64,000 bases of DNA. Origin: Bacteroidales bacterium (GTDB lineage Bacteria; Bacteroidota; Bacteroidia; Bacteroidales; Bacteroidaceae). The position numbers and the translations under genes are program-made. Below, one piece after another: positions 43,956 through 51,040 of the stretch. The stretch is from the NCBI GenBank assembly GCA_015060905.1, contig SUXQ01000009.1, forward strand, positions 45,077-109,076. Direction: 5' to 3'. A model generated the notes under the pieces. The model was given only the letters and a program-made list of their open reading frames with translations, was not told the DNA's origin and made no database searches. Every line of letters starts with the position of its first letter. Position 1 is the stretch's first letter.

Positions 43956-44783
43956 ATGGAGATTCGATTTATGAGTATCGGTAGTGGCAGTTGTGGAAAC
44001 TGTTACTATTTAGGCACCGAAAAATATGGTATACTTATTGATGCCGGCATACCTGTAAAGACTATACGCCTTGCTCTGAAAAAGGAAAATATTCCTTTTG
44101 AAAGTATTTGTGCTGTATTTGTCACTCACGACCATGCTGATCATATTAAGTCTTTAGGGGTTGTTGCTTCAAAAGCTATGATACCTATATATACCACAAA
44201 AAAAATTCATGAGGGTATCACTCGTAATTATTGTATAACTGCACCTATCGACCCACAGTATACGCGCTTTATAGAAAAAGAGAATACCTTGGAGTTTAAA
44301 GATATGAAAATAACTGCTTTTGAGGTTCCTCATGATGGCACGGATAATGTTGGTTATTGCATAGAAATAGGTGATAAGGTTTTTTGTTTCCTTACAGACT
44401 TGGGCTGTATTACAGAAATTGCCGCCGAGTATATAAATAAGGCAAATTATCTTGTTATTGAGGCTAATTACGAAGAGGAGATGCTTGCTATGGGTAAATA
44501 TCCTAAATTCCTTAAAGACAGAGTGTCGAGCCGCACGGGACATCTGAGCAATCAGACGACTGCGCGTTTCCTTGCCGAAAATTTCAATGAGCATTTGAAA
44601 TATATTTGGTTGTGTCATTTAAGCGAAGAAAATAACCATCCTGAACTTGCATATAAGGCCGTAGAGATGCAGATGAGAAGCTATGGTATTATTCCCGGAA
44701 AGGATGTTTACCTTGGTGTTCTCAAACGCTCTACGCCTTCGCCGCTTTATCATCTTGAATGTGGAGCTTCGCAGGGGGATTAA
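43956..44783 (+). CDS. MBL-fold hydrolase, YycJ/WalJ-like
   Basis: This 275-residue protein begins MEIRFMSIGSGSCGNCYYLG, the YycJ-type start. The metal motif is VTHDHADHIKSLG (about 51-63), with later metal ligands in FLTDLG (about 145) and LCHLSEENNHPELA (about 222-235). YycJ relatives are nuclease-like beta-CASP/MBL proteins associated with cell-wall or DNA repair control; the role here is unknown. It follows tamL after 37 bases with no promoter visible, so co-transcription is likely. Confidence 0.88.
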   Translation: MEIRFMSIGSGSCGNCYYLGTEKYGILIDAGIPVKTIRLALKKENIPFESICAVFVTHDHADHIKSLGVVASKAMIPIYTTKKIHEGITRNYCITAPIDPQYTRFIEKENTLEFKDMKITAFEVPHDGTDNVGYCIEIGDKVFCFLTDLGCITEIAAEYINKANYLVIEANYEEEMLAMGKYPKFLKDRVSSRTGHLSNQTTARFLAENFNEHLKYIWLCHLSEENNHPELAYKAVEMQMRSYGIIPGKDVYLGVLKRSTPSPLYHLECGASQGD

Positions 44784-44848
44784 TAAGGGAATAAGGAATT
44801 TATTATTAAAAAAGTAATAGAGTGTTTCCTAAAAACAGATAAAAAGAG

Positions 44849-44904
44849 TAACTTTGCACCTGAAAACGGGAATCCGTTTCCGCGTAGCATTCTTATGCTG
44901 CGCG
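44849..44904 (+). promoter_or_regulatory. tyrS promoter and structured leader
   Basis: TAACTTTG (44849-44856) is a perfect -7 element. The leader then folds into two hairpins. One is AAACGG-GAAT-CCGTTT (44864-44879). The other is a 10-bp stem with one G-U pair, CGCGTAGCAT-TCTT-ATGCTGCGCG (44881-44904). The start codon is 39 bases later. No T-run follows, so it is not a terminator; it may tune translation or stability. Confidence 0.55.
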
Positions 44905-44943
44905 TTTCAAATAAGTTAATAACAATTTTAATATATAGAGTCG

Positions 44944-46239
44944 ATGAATTTTGTACAGGAATTGAAATGGCGCGGGATGATTCAGGATATGACACCCGGA
45001 ACAGAAGAGCAACTTCAGAAAGAGATGACAACTGCTTATTTGGGTATCGACCCTACGGCAGACTCGTTGCACATTGGACACCTTGTCGGTGTTATGATGC
45101 TTCGCCACTTTCAACGTTCGGGCCACAGACCTATTGCGCTTATTGGTGGTGCTACGGGAATGATTGGCGATCCTTCGGGAAAATCTAAGGAGCGTGTACT
45201 TATCGACGAGGAAAGATTGCGTCACAATCAGGAGGCTATCAAAAACCAGTTGGCTCGTTTCCTTGACTTTGAGAGCGATGCTCCCAATGCAGCCATCCTT
45301 GTGAACAACTACGATTGGATGAAGACTTTCTCGTTCCTTGATTTTATTCGTAACATCGGTAAATTGATTACTGTGAACTATATGATGTCTAAGGATTCTG
45401 TAAAGCGTCGCATTACCGGCGAGAATGGTGCTGATGGAATGTCTTTTACTGAGTTCTCTTATCAGTTGTTGCAGGGTTACGATTATGTTTACCTTAATGA
45501 GAATTACGATTGTAAACTTCAGCTTGGTGGTGCCGACCAATGGGGTAATATTACCACGGGTACCGAAATGATTCGTAAAATATCGGGTAACGAGGTTTTT
45601 GCTCTCACTTGCCCCCTTATCACAAAGGCCGACGGTAAAAAATTTGGAAAAACCGAGCAGGGAAATATTTGGTTGGACAAACGCTATACATCGCCTTATA
45701 CATTCTATCAATTCTGGTTGAATGTAAGCGATGAGGATGCTGACCGTTATATTAAAATATTTACTTCTATTCCACAAGAGGAGATTAATTCTCTTATCGA
45801 GGAACAGAAAGAGGCTCCGCACCTTCGTTCATTGCAGAAACGCCTTGCGAAGGAATTGACTATTTTGGTTCATGGTGAGGAGGAGTATGAGAAGGCTGTG
45901 GCTGCTTCGGGAATACTTTTCGGAAATGCAACGTCCGAGGCTTTGCGCTCGCTTGACGAAGAGACTCTGCTTGCTGTATTCAACGGAGTGCCTACTTTTG
46001 AAGTTTCGCGTGAGATGTTCAACGAGGGTGTTAAGGCTGTAGACCTTACAACCGAGGTTGCTGCTATTTTTGCCTCAAAAGGTGAGATGCGCAAATTGGT
46101 GCAGGGTGGTGGAGTTTCTGTAAATAAAGAGAAACTTGCAGCTTTTGACCAAATTATCACTGCTGCGGATCTTTTAAATGAGAAATATATTCTTGTTCAG
46201 AAAGGTAAAAAGAATTATTTCTTGTTGATTGCAAAGTAG
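44944..46239 (+). CDS. tyrS: Tyrosyl-tRNA synthetase
   Basis: This 431-residue class I synthetase has [20 protein letters not shown] (about 35-54; HIGH), the tyrosine-binding [14 protein letters not shown] (about 175-188), [14 protein letters not shown] (about 193-206) and a KMSKS variant KFGKTEQGN (about 235-243). A C-terminal S4 RNA-binding domain (about 365-431, [14 protein letters not shown]) follows. It charges tRNA-Tyr. It is transcribed singly with a structured leader and ends at the terminator 46270-46304. Confidence 0.97.
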   Translation: MNFVQELKWRGMIQDMTPGTEEQLQKEMTTAYLGIDPTADSLHIGHLVGVMMLRHFQRSGHRPIALIGGATGMIGDPSGKSKERVLIDEERLRHNQEAIKNQLARFLDFESDAPNAAILVNNYDWMKTFSFLDFIRNIGKLITVNYMMSKDSVKRRITGENGADGMSFTEFSYQLLQGYDYVYLNENYDCKLQLGGADQWGNITTGTEMIRKISGNEVFALTCPLITKADGKKFGKTEQGNIWLDKRYTSPYTFYQFWLNVSDEDADRYIKIFTSIPQEEINSLIEEQKEAPHLRSLQKRLAKELTILVHGEEEYEKAVAASGILFGNATSEALRSLDEETLLAVFNGVPTFEVSREMFNEGVKAVDLTTEVAAIFASKGEMRKLVQGGGVSVNKEKLAAFDQIITAADLLNEKYILVQKGKKNYFLLIAK

Positions 46240-46269
46240 TAGGGAAAGTAAAGATATTATAAGGTGCAT

Positions 46270-46304
46270 GTGGTTGTGAGATTTTCTCGCAACCACTTTT
46301 TTTT
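46270..46304 (+). terminator. Terminator after tyrS
   Basis: A 12-bp stem with one G-U pair (46270-46281 with 46285-46296), followed by eight T residues. Confidence 0.88.
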
Positions 46305-46377
46305 ATAAAATATGAGGTTGTTCAAATTTTATTCACAAAAAGTATTCACATATAAATACAAGTAAATAAAATGATTA

Positions 46378-46385
46378 TATCTTTG
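46378..46385 (+). promoter_or_regulatory. Possible second -7 element upstream of tRNA-Lys
   Basis: TATCTTTG, perfect consensus, 108 bases before the tRNA. An ATG follows immediately and opens a 32-codon frame that ends before the tRNA; I see no support that it is a gene. The element could be a distal tRNA promoter. Confidence 0.4.
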
Positions 46386-46441
46386 ATGGAATTTTTAGTG
46401 ATTAATGTATTAAAAGTTTTGTTGAATTTTTCTGAAAAAAC

Positions 46442-46472
46442 TTTGCAGAATAAAAAAAATATACTACCTTTG
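46442..46472 (+). promoter_or_regulatory. Promoter of tRNA-Lys
   Basis: TTTG (46442-46445), exactly 19 bases, then TACCTTTG (46465-46472): a full match to the Bacteroidota -33/-7 promoter, 21 bases before the tRNA. Confidence 0.8.
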
Positions 46473-46493
46473 CATCGGTTTTGAGAAAAGCAT

Positions 46494-46566
46494 GCGCTGT
46501 TAGCTCAGTTGGTAGAGCAATTGACTCTTAATCAATGGGTCCAGGGTTCGAGTCCCTGACGGCGTA
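46494..46566 (+). tRNA. tRNA-Lys (anticodon CUU)
   Basis: A 73-base cloverleaf. Acceptor GCGCTGT pairs with ACGGCGT (two G-U pairs), D stem GCTC/GAGC, anticodon stem ATTGA/TCAAT around CTCTTAA (anticodon CTT), T arm CAGGG-TTCGAGT-CCCTG, discriminator A. CCA is not encoded. It has its own promoter and terminator. Confidence 0.95.
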
Positions 46567-46569
46567 CTT

Positions 46570-46598
46570 AACAGGAGAAAATTTATTTTTCTCCTGTT
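46570..46598 (+). terminator. Terminator after tRNA-Lys
   Basis: A 12-bp perfect stem (46570-46581 with 46587-46598), 5-base loop and a T-run, directly after the tRNA. Confidence 0.88.
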
Positions 46599-46605
46599 TT
46601 TTTAT

Positions 46606-46651
46606 TATTTTTGTGCAATAAAGTTTGCCGTGGTTGCAATATAATATTGCA
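46606..46651 (+). promoter_or_regulatory. Putative YihY promoter with downstream palindrome
   Basis: TATTTTTG (46606-46613) fits the -7 consensus just after the tRNA terminator. Twenty-one bases downstream is the 17-bp palindrome TGCAATAT-A-ATATTGCA (46635-46651), which could be an operator in the leader of the YihY gene at 46709. Confidence 0.4.
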
Positions 46652-46708
46652 GTTTGTGTATTGCACTCTTTTACAAACATTAAGTATAATGCATAAATAA
46701 AAAAGAAG

Positions 46709-48013
46709 ATGCTCCAATTTATAAAAATCTACAATTTCTTGCGTAGGCTCATCAAACGATTCAGCGTAAAGTATTATCGCCAGATGAGTAAATACAGAAT
46801 ATCGTGGTCGCTGATAAAGTTGGTGGAAAGTTTCAGTAAGTTACAGTTGGCGTCGGCGGCATTAACTTATCATACGGTGTTTGCAATTGTGCCTATAATG
46901 TCGTTGATGATTGCCATTGCTAAAGGATTGGGCTATGATGATCTTTTTGTCAAGCAGATACAAAGTATTTTCGAAGGGCAGGAGATTATTTCAAGCAGTT
47001 TGATACTTTATGCTAACAGTTATTTGAGTAATACTAAAGTTACTATGTGGTTGGGCGTCGGTATTGGATTGATACTTTTGCTGTATTCTGTATTTTCTAT
47101 TTTCAGTACTATTGATGCGACTTTCAATATGTTGTGGAACGAACGTGGTCGCAGCTTCCAGAAACTTATAAAAACCTTTGCCATAGTGTTGGTGATGCCT
47201 TTCATTGTTGTGCTTGCTCTTGTTTTGTGGTGGAGTGTTTCGTCTATATTCAGTAATGGCATTGTAAGGGAATTGAATGTGCTGATGGTCTCTGTTTCTA
47301 CATATGTGGTTATTCTTTTTGCTGCTTATAAATATATTCCAAAGACTAAGGTGAAGGCAAAATATGCGGCTGTGTCGGCGTGTGTGTGTGGCTCTATTTT
47401 TGCGCTGATGCAATATTTCAGTTATCATATTATTTCCTCATTTAACTATAGAAATATTTATGGTGACCTTGCCAGCCTTATGATTTTTTTACTGCTTATT
47501 TATTTCTCGTGGACTGTGTGTCTGGCCGGTTCGAAATGGAACTTTTTCTTGCAAAAAGCCGATGAGCAGGAACATGAGGATGATTATAAGAGTATAAATC
47601 ATCGCTATCATAAATTTTTGTGTCTGCTGGTTATAGAGCGAATAGAGTCGCTTCATCCATTCTCGGGACGTTTCAATGCCGAGGCTTTGGCTGCAAACAC
47701 CGAAAAGGAGTATGGGCTGCCGTCGCATCTGACGCTTGATATATTAAGATATTTACGCGAAAAGAAGATTATATTTAAGGAGAGAAAGGAGTCGCTGCGC
47801 TTAAGCAAACGATACAGTGAGCGTACTGTGGGACAGATGCTGGATGACCTTGATAGTGCCGGAAGGAACAGTGATGCAATGACTATTTTGCGTGATGTTC
47901 ACAGCAATGCTTCTTTTGCTCGTTTGTGGGAGGTTGTTAATGGAGCAGGCGGCGATGGCTACGATGAAATTTTAAAAACTCCTGTCAGCAAAATATTGGG
48001 CATTGATAAATAG
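46709..48013 (+). CDS. YihY/UPF0761 family membrane protein
   Basis: This 434-residue protein has a basic N-terminus and then six membrane segments (about 45-275) typical of the YihY/BrkB-like family. Family blocks are LQLASAALTYHTVFAIVPIM (about 46-65), MLWNERGRSFQKLIKTF (about 135-151) and YFSWTVCLAGSKW near the last segment. A cytoplasmic C-terminal region (about 290-434) resembles a winged helix (LTLDILRYLREKKIIFKERK). Despite older names (RNase BN, BrkB), the function is unknown. It follows tRNA-Lys and overlaps no gene. Confidence 0.87.
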   Translation: MLQFIKIYNFLRRLIKRFSVKYYRQMSKYRISWSLIKLVESFSKLQLASAALTYHTVFAIVPIMSLMIAIAKGLGYDDLFVKQIQSIFEGQEIISSSLILYANSYLSNTKVTMWLGVGIGLILLLYSVFSIFSTIDATFNMLWNERGRSFQKLIKTFAIVLVMPFIVVLALVLWWSVSSIFSNGIVRELNVLMVSVSTYVVILFAAYKYIPKTKVKAKYAAVSACVCGSIFALMQYFSYHIISSFNYRNIYGDLASLMIFLLLIYFSWTVCLAGSKWNFFLQKADEQEHEDDYKSINHRYHKFLCLLVIERIESLHPFSGRFNAEALAANTEKEYGLPSHLTLDILRYLREKKIIFKERKESLRLSKRYSERTVGQMLDDLDSAGRNSDAMTILRDVHSNASFARLWEVVNGAGGDGYDEILKTPVSKILGIDK

Positions 48014-48034
48014 TAGATTCTTTACAAACAAAAG

Positions 48035-48068
48035 CTCTCTTGTGTTGTTTTTACAAAAAACAAGAGAG
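48035..48068 (+). other. Hairpin in front of the flavin-type protein gene
   Basis: A 9-bp perfect stem (48035-48043 with 48060-48068) with a 16-base loop, ending 3 bases before ATG 48072. It has no T-run, so it may affect translation start rather than terminate YihY transcription. Confidence 0.4.
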
Positions 48069-48071
48069 TGT

Positions 48072-48500
48072 ATGAATACAAAAAGTAAAGTTTTTGAACT
48101 GCTTAAATCCAATTTGACAGTTTCGTTGGCCTCGATAACTAAGAATGGTTATCCGCGCCCAATACCGATGAAGGTAATTTCGGTGGACGAAGAGAATAAT
48201 ATTTGGTTCGCTACGTCGCTGAAGAGTGACAAGGTGACCGAGTTTAAAGAGAATCCTCGGGCGGGCATCGCTTGCAGCAATCAAGAGATGTCTGTCTCGT
48301 TGCAAGGAAAAATCCATATTTCCGAGGATAAGGAACAAAAGAAACGTTTGTGGAACGAGGGTATGAAAATGTATTTTCCCGAGGGTCACGAGTCAAAGGA
48401 TTATTGTCTGCTGAAATTTGTTCCGGAAATGTTGAGGGCTGTGACTGTGGATGAGATTCATAGATACGAAATTAAGACCATTGCCCTGTTGAAAAAATAA
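48072..48500 (+). CDS. Pyridoxamine 5'-phosphate oxidase-like FMN-binding protein
   Basis: This 142-residue protein starts at ATG 48072 (MNTKSKVFELLKSN); an in-frame TTG upstream would read into the YihY gene and the hairpin. It has the split-barrel pattern of general-stress-26-like flavin proteins: TVSLASITKNGYPRPIPMK (about 16-34), NNIWFATSLKSDKVTEFKEN (about 42-61), and VSLQGKIHISEDKEQKK (about 74-90). It probably binds FMN, with unknown substrate; true PdxH activity is unlikely because the protein is short. Confidence 0.82.
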   Translation: MNTKSKVFELLKSNLTVSLASITKNGYPRPIPMKVISVDEENNIWFATSLKSDKVTEFKENPRAGIACSNQEMSVSLQGKIHISEDKEQKKRLWNEGMKMYFPEGHESKDYCLLKFVPEMLRAVTVDEIHRYEIKTIALLKK

Positions 48501-48548
48501 CCACTCGGCGCACTTTTAGAAACTGATTGATTTTTTCTTAGAAACTGT

Positions 48549-49241
48549 TTAAATAAAAGTGGAGTAGAGTATAGCCCCGGCAACTGTCATACATCCGGCA
48601 ACAGCTATGGACAGACTGCTCATCGCACCCTCTATCTGTCCCATCTGCAAGGCCTTTGCTGTACCCATGACATGTGCCGAGGTTCCTATAGCAATGCCTC
48701 GAGCAATAGGGTGTTTAATGCCGCATAGCTTACATATAACTTCGCCGGCAATATTGCCGAAAAGTCCGGTAATCATGATGGCTGCAACAGTTATTGCAAC
48801 GTATCCCTGAAGCTCGCGAGAAAGGTCGATACCTATTGCCGTTGTTATTGATTTTGGCAACAGGGTTACATATTCAAAGTGTCCCAATTTAAACAATAAA
48901 GCCATTATAAATATTGTCGTCAGGCTTGTGAAGACTCCCGATGCGATACCCACGATGATGGCTGCAAAATTGCTCTTTAATAGTTTATATTGCTCGTACA
49001 GTGGAATTGCGAGACAAATGGTGGCCGGCGTCAGTAGGTAGCTTAAATATTTTGCGCTGTTATTATATTCCGAGTATTCTATGCCCGATGCAAGCAATAT
49101 TATTATCGTCAAGGTAATAGCTATTAATAATGGATTGAAAATGAATAACTTTAGCTTTCTTTTGGCGATAATGCCGACTCCATATGCTGCAATGCTCAAA
49201 ATTATGCCGAAAAACTGAGATTCGCCGATAAAATCTTTCAT
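48549..49241 (-). CDS. lrgB: LrgB family protein
   Basis: This 230-residue membrane protein has the LrgB/CidB pattern: LTPATICLAIPLYEQYKLLK (about 90-109), GIASGVFTSL, LLPKSITTAIGIDLSRELQG (about 127-146), and GIAIGTSAHVMGTAKALQMG (about 184-203). LrgAB is holin-like in staphylococci and also transports pyruvate or glycolate in other groups; which applies here is unknown. It overlaps lrgA by 4 bases (ATGA) and is last in the unit DUF554-lrgA-lrgB. Confidence 0.93.
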   Translation of the reverse strand: MKDFIGESQFFGIILSIAAYGVGIIAKRKLKLFIFNPLLIAITLTIIILLASGIEYSEYNNSAKYLSYLLTPATICLAIPLYEQYKLLKSNFAAIIVGIASGVFTSLTTIFIMALLFKLGHFEYVTLLPKSITTAIGIDLSRELQGYVAITVAAIMITGLFGNIAGEVICKLCGIKHPIARGIAIGTSAHVMGTAKALQMGQIEGAMSSLSIAVAGCMTVAGAILYSTFI

Positions 49242-49597
49242 TTTTTATTCTTTGTTTTTCGATTGATAATGTATTGAGTGGCTCGTCCCGAGGCTGCCGC
49301 AACTGTGACGGTGCTTACAAGAGAAATTACAATTATTGCAATGAGAAATTCTTGCATTGTTGTCCACGATTCTATAAGGCCTACGGTTGCAGGAATAAAA
49401 AGCAGTGGCATAATGTCAATAAGAAATTTGCCTGTTTCTTTCACTGCTGACAGTTTTATGACTCCCGTAACAAGAGCTACAAAAAGCAGTATCATTCCGT
49501 AGATGCTTGCAGGAATAGGCAGCGGAATGAATTTGTTCAACACCTCTCCAATAAAAGATATTGCAAGGATTATTCCAATTTGTGAAAGATATTTCAT
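49238..49597 (-). CDS. lrgA: CidA/LrgA family protein
   Basis: This 119-residue protein has four membrane segments and the CidA/LrgA core FIPLPIPASIYGMILLFVAL (about 24-43) and LLFIPATVGLI (about 69-79). It is the partner of the LrgB protein encoded downstream with a 4-base overlap. Its start codon abuts the stop of the DUF554 gene, so all three are translationally linked. Confidence 0.92.
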   Translation of the reverse strand: MKYLSQIGIILAISFIGEVLNKFIPLPIPASIYGMILLFVALVTGVIKLSAVKETGKFLIDIMPLLFIPATVGLIESWTTMQEFLIAIIVISLVSTVTVAAASGRATQYIINRKTKNKK

Positions 49598-50278
49598 TTA
49601 TACAAACAGCGAGCGTAACAAGAAAAATATTGCCGGAACAAGAAGTGCAGGCAGCATATTTACGGTTTTACAATCTTTAATTTTCAGGATTGACAATCCC
49701 GTGCATACTATAAGCGCTCCGCCGACAATGGAAATTTCCCTGATGAGTGAGTCGGAAAGTATGCTACCGAAATTCATCGTCAGCAGATAAATGCAACCTT
49801 GCCACGCAAAAAGTATTGCTGCTGCCCATATAACCCCTATTCCATAAGAGGCGGCAAGCACTATCGATGTTACAAAATCCAATGTTGCATTTGTAATCAG
49901 AAAAGTATTATCGCCATATAATGCACTCATCATGGGGCCGACAATGGAAAGTGTACCCACACAGTAGAGTAGCGATGCGGTTGTCAATCCCTCGGCAAGC
50001 GAGGAATTGTTCTTACGATTCATTATTTTATTCAACCTTGCATCGAGATTCAGAATTGTTCCTGCAAGCGAACCAATTGCGAGACTTATGATAAATAATA
50101 CGGGGTACTCACTATCGTTCATTCTTGTGACACATGCGTTGAATCCTAATGCGAGACAAGCAAGTCCCAAGGCATTAAAAAGCGCCGATGAATACTCTTT
50201 TTTTATTCCTCGCCGCAACACCGAGCCTATTGCACTTCCGGCAATTATGGTGCATGTGTTTATAATTGTACCTGTCAT
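49598..50278 (-). CDS. DUF554 family membrane protein
   Basis: This 226-residue protein has about seven membrane segments and DUF554 hallmarks: MTGTIINTCTIIAGSAIGSV at the N-terminus, ALGLACLALGF (about 36-46), LYCVGTLSIVGPM (about 103-115), and the later VGGALIVCTGLSILKIK. It is a putative transporter of unknown substrate. It heads the DUF554-lrgA-lrgB operon from a TACCTTTG promoter at 50310-50317, so it may work with the LrgAB membrane pair. Confidence 0.9.
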   Translation of the reverse strand: MTGTIINTCTIIAGSAIGSVLRRGIKKEYSSALFNALGLACLALGFNACVTRMNDSEYPVLFIISLAIGSLAGTILNLDARLNKIMNRKNNSSLAEGLTTASLLYCVGTLSIVGPMMSALYGDNTFLITNATLDFVTSIVLAASYGIGVIWAAAILFAWQGCIYLLTMNFGSILSDSLIREISIVGGALIVCTGLSILKIKDCKTVNMLPALLVPAIFFLLRSLFV

Positions 50279-50309
50279 TTTTGTAAATAAATTTTTCCTG
50301 AAAGCCGTG

Positions 50310-50317
50310 CAAAGGTA
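50310..50317 (-). promoter_or_regulatory. -7 promoter element of the DUF554-lrgAB operon
   Basis: Minus strand TACCTTTG, perfect consensus, 32 bases before the DUF554 start codon. Confidence 0.65.
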
Positions 50318-50472
50318 ATTCTTTATAAGAAAAATACAAAAAAAATTTTTTCTGTGAACAATTTGAATATGCCGATTGTTATTACAAAATAAAATATTTC
50401 TAATTTTTTAATAAATATTAAGTTAGAATAGAGATAAAAACGACACTGATAGATAGAGAAACTTAAAATTTA

Positions 50473-50889
50473 ATGATTATGAAAGAGTTATTGAAAAAAT
50501 TAGAAGATGTTATTCAAGAGAATGGTTATCAATGTATCAGAATCAAAGATTATTATGATTTTTCGCAGAAGTTAAACTGTATGGGTGGGGAATACAAAGG
50601 GTTTGTTATGACTGAGGAACCTGAAAAATTATGTATGCTCTATATTGATACTGTGGAAATGGAAAAAGAAGCAGATAGAAAATATAGCGAAATATCAAGA
50701 TTAAAAATAAATATCTCTCCCGAGAATAAAGTATATGTAAGCAATTCGCCACAAGAATATGTTAGAAAATTCACTGATTATACAACATTGGGATTTTATT
50801 TAAGAGCCACAAAAGAGTATAATGAATTTTATTACGAGAAAAATAAATCACTCTTTAGAAGAATAATGGAAATTTTTAAAAAGAAGTGA
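50473..50889 (+). CDS. Hypothetical protein, low GC
   Basis: This 138-residue protein has an alternating helix and strand pattern (MKELLKKLEDVIQEN; EYKGFVMTEEPEKLCMLYID; NKVYVSNSPQEYVRKF) and a basic tail (RRIMEIFKKK). It has no signal peptide or membrane segment. Its codons are A/T-ending and its GC content looks lower than that of neighbours, so recent gain is possible. No -7 element was seen upstream. I recognise no family; the frame is well formed but confidence that it is expressed is moderate. Confidence 0.6.
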   Translation: MIMKELLKKLEDVIQENGYQCIRIKDYYDFSQKLNCMGGEYKGFVMTEEPEKLCMLYIDTVEMEKEADRKYSEISRLKINISPENKVYVSNSPQEYVRKFTDYTTLGFYLRATKEYNEFYYEKNKSLFRRIMEIFKKK

Positions 50890-50987
50890 AACATACATAA
50901 TTTCTAAAGAAAAACTATTTAAGAAAAATATAATTTATCGAGAAAAGCTACAATTAGAACTTTAAAGAGTTTTTTTATTTAGTAAAA

Positions 50988-51036
50988 AAAAGTATATTTG
51001 TGCATTCTTATGGTTGTAGTGTACAAATATACTTTT
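50988..51036. promoter_or_regulatory. CotH-gene promoter inside a 14-bp inverted repeat
   Basis: The left arm (50988-51001) and right arm (51023-51036) are perfect 14-bp inverted copies, AAAAGTATATTTGT and ACAAATATACTTTT, with a 21-base spacer. The left arm contains a rightward -7 element TATATTTG (50993-51000) and the right arm the mirror element. The ATG of the CotH gene is at 51041. It may be an operator or an mRNA hairpin masking the start. Confidence 0.55.
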
Positions 51037-51040
51037 GTTT

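Noticed and set aside
44893..45822. 309-codon minus-strand frame
   Set aside because: Fully antisense to tyrS, with no recognisable domain; a by-product of tyrS codon use.
46494..46566. tRNA-Lys as attachment site of an integrated element
   Set aside because: No integrase lies next to it and no repeat of its 3' end was noticed nearby; the recombinase is 16 kb away beside its own repeats.
50988..51036. A second invertible promoter upstream of the CotH gene
   Set aside because: The inverted repeat has only a 21-base spacer, too short for recombinase-driven inversion, and no recombinase is adjacent; an operator or hairpin is more likely.
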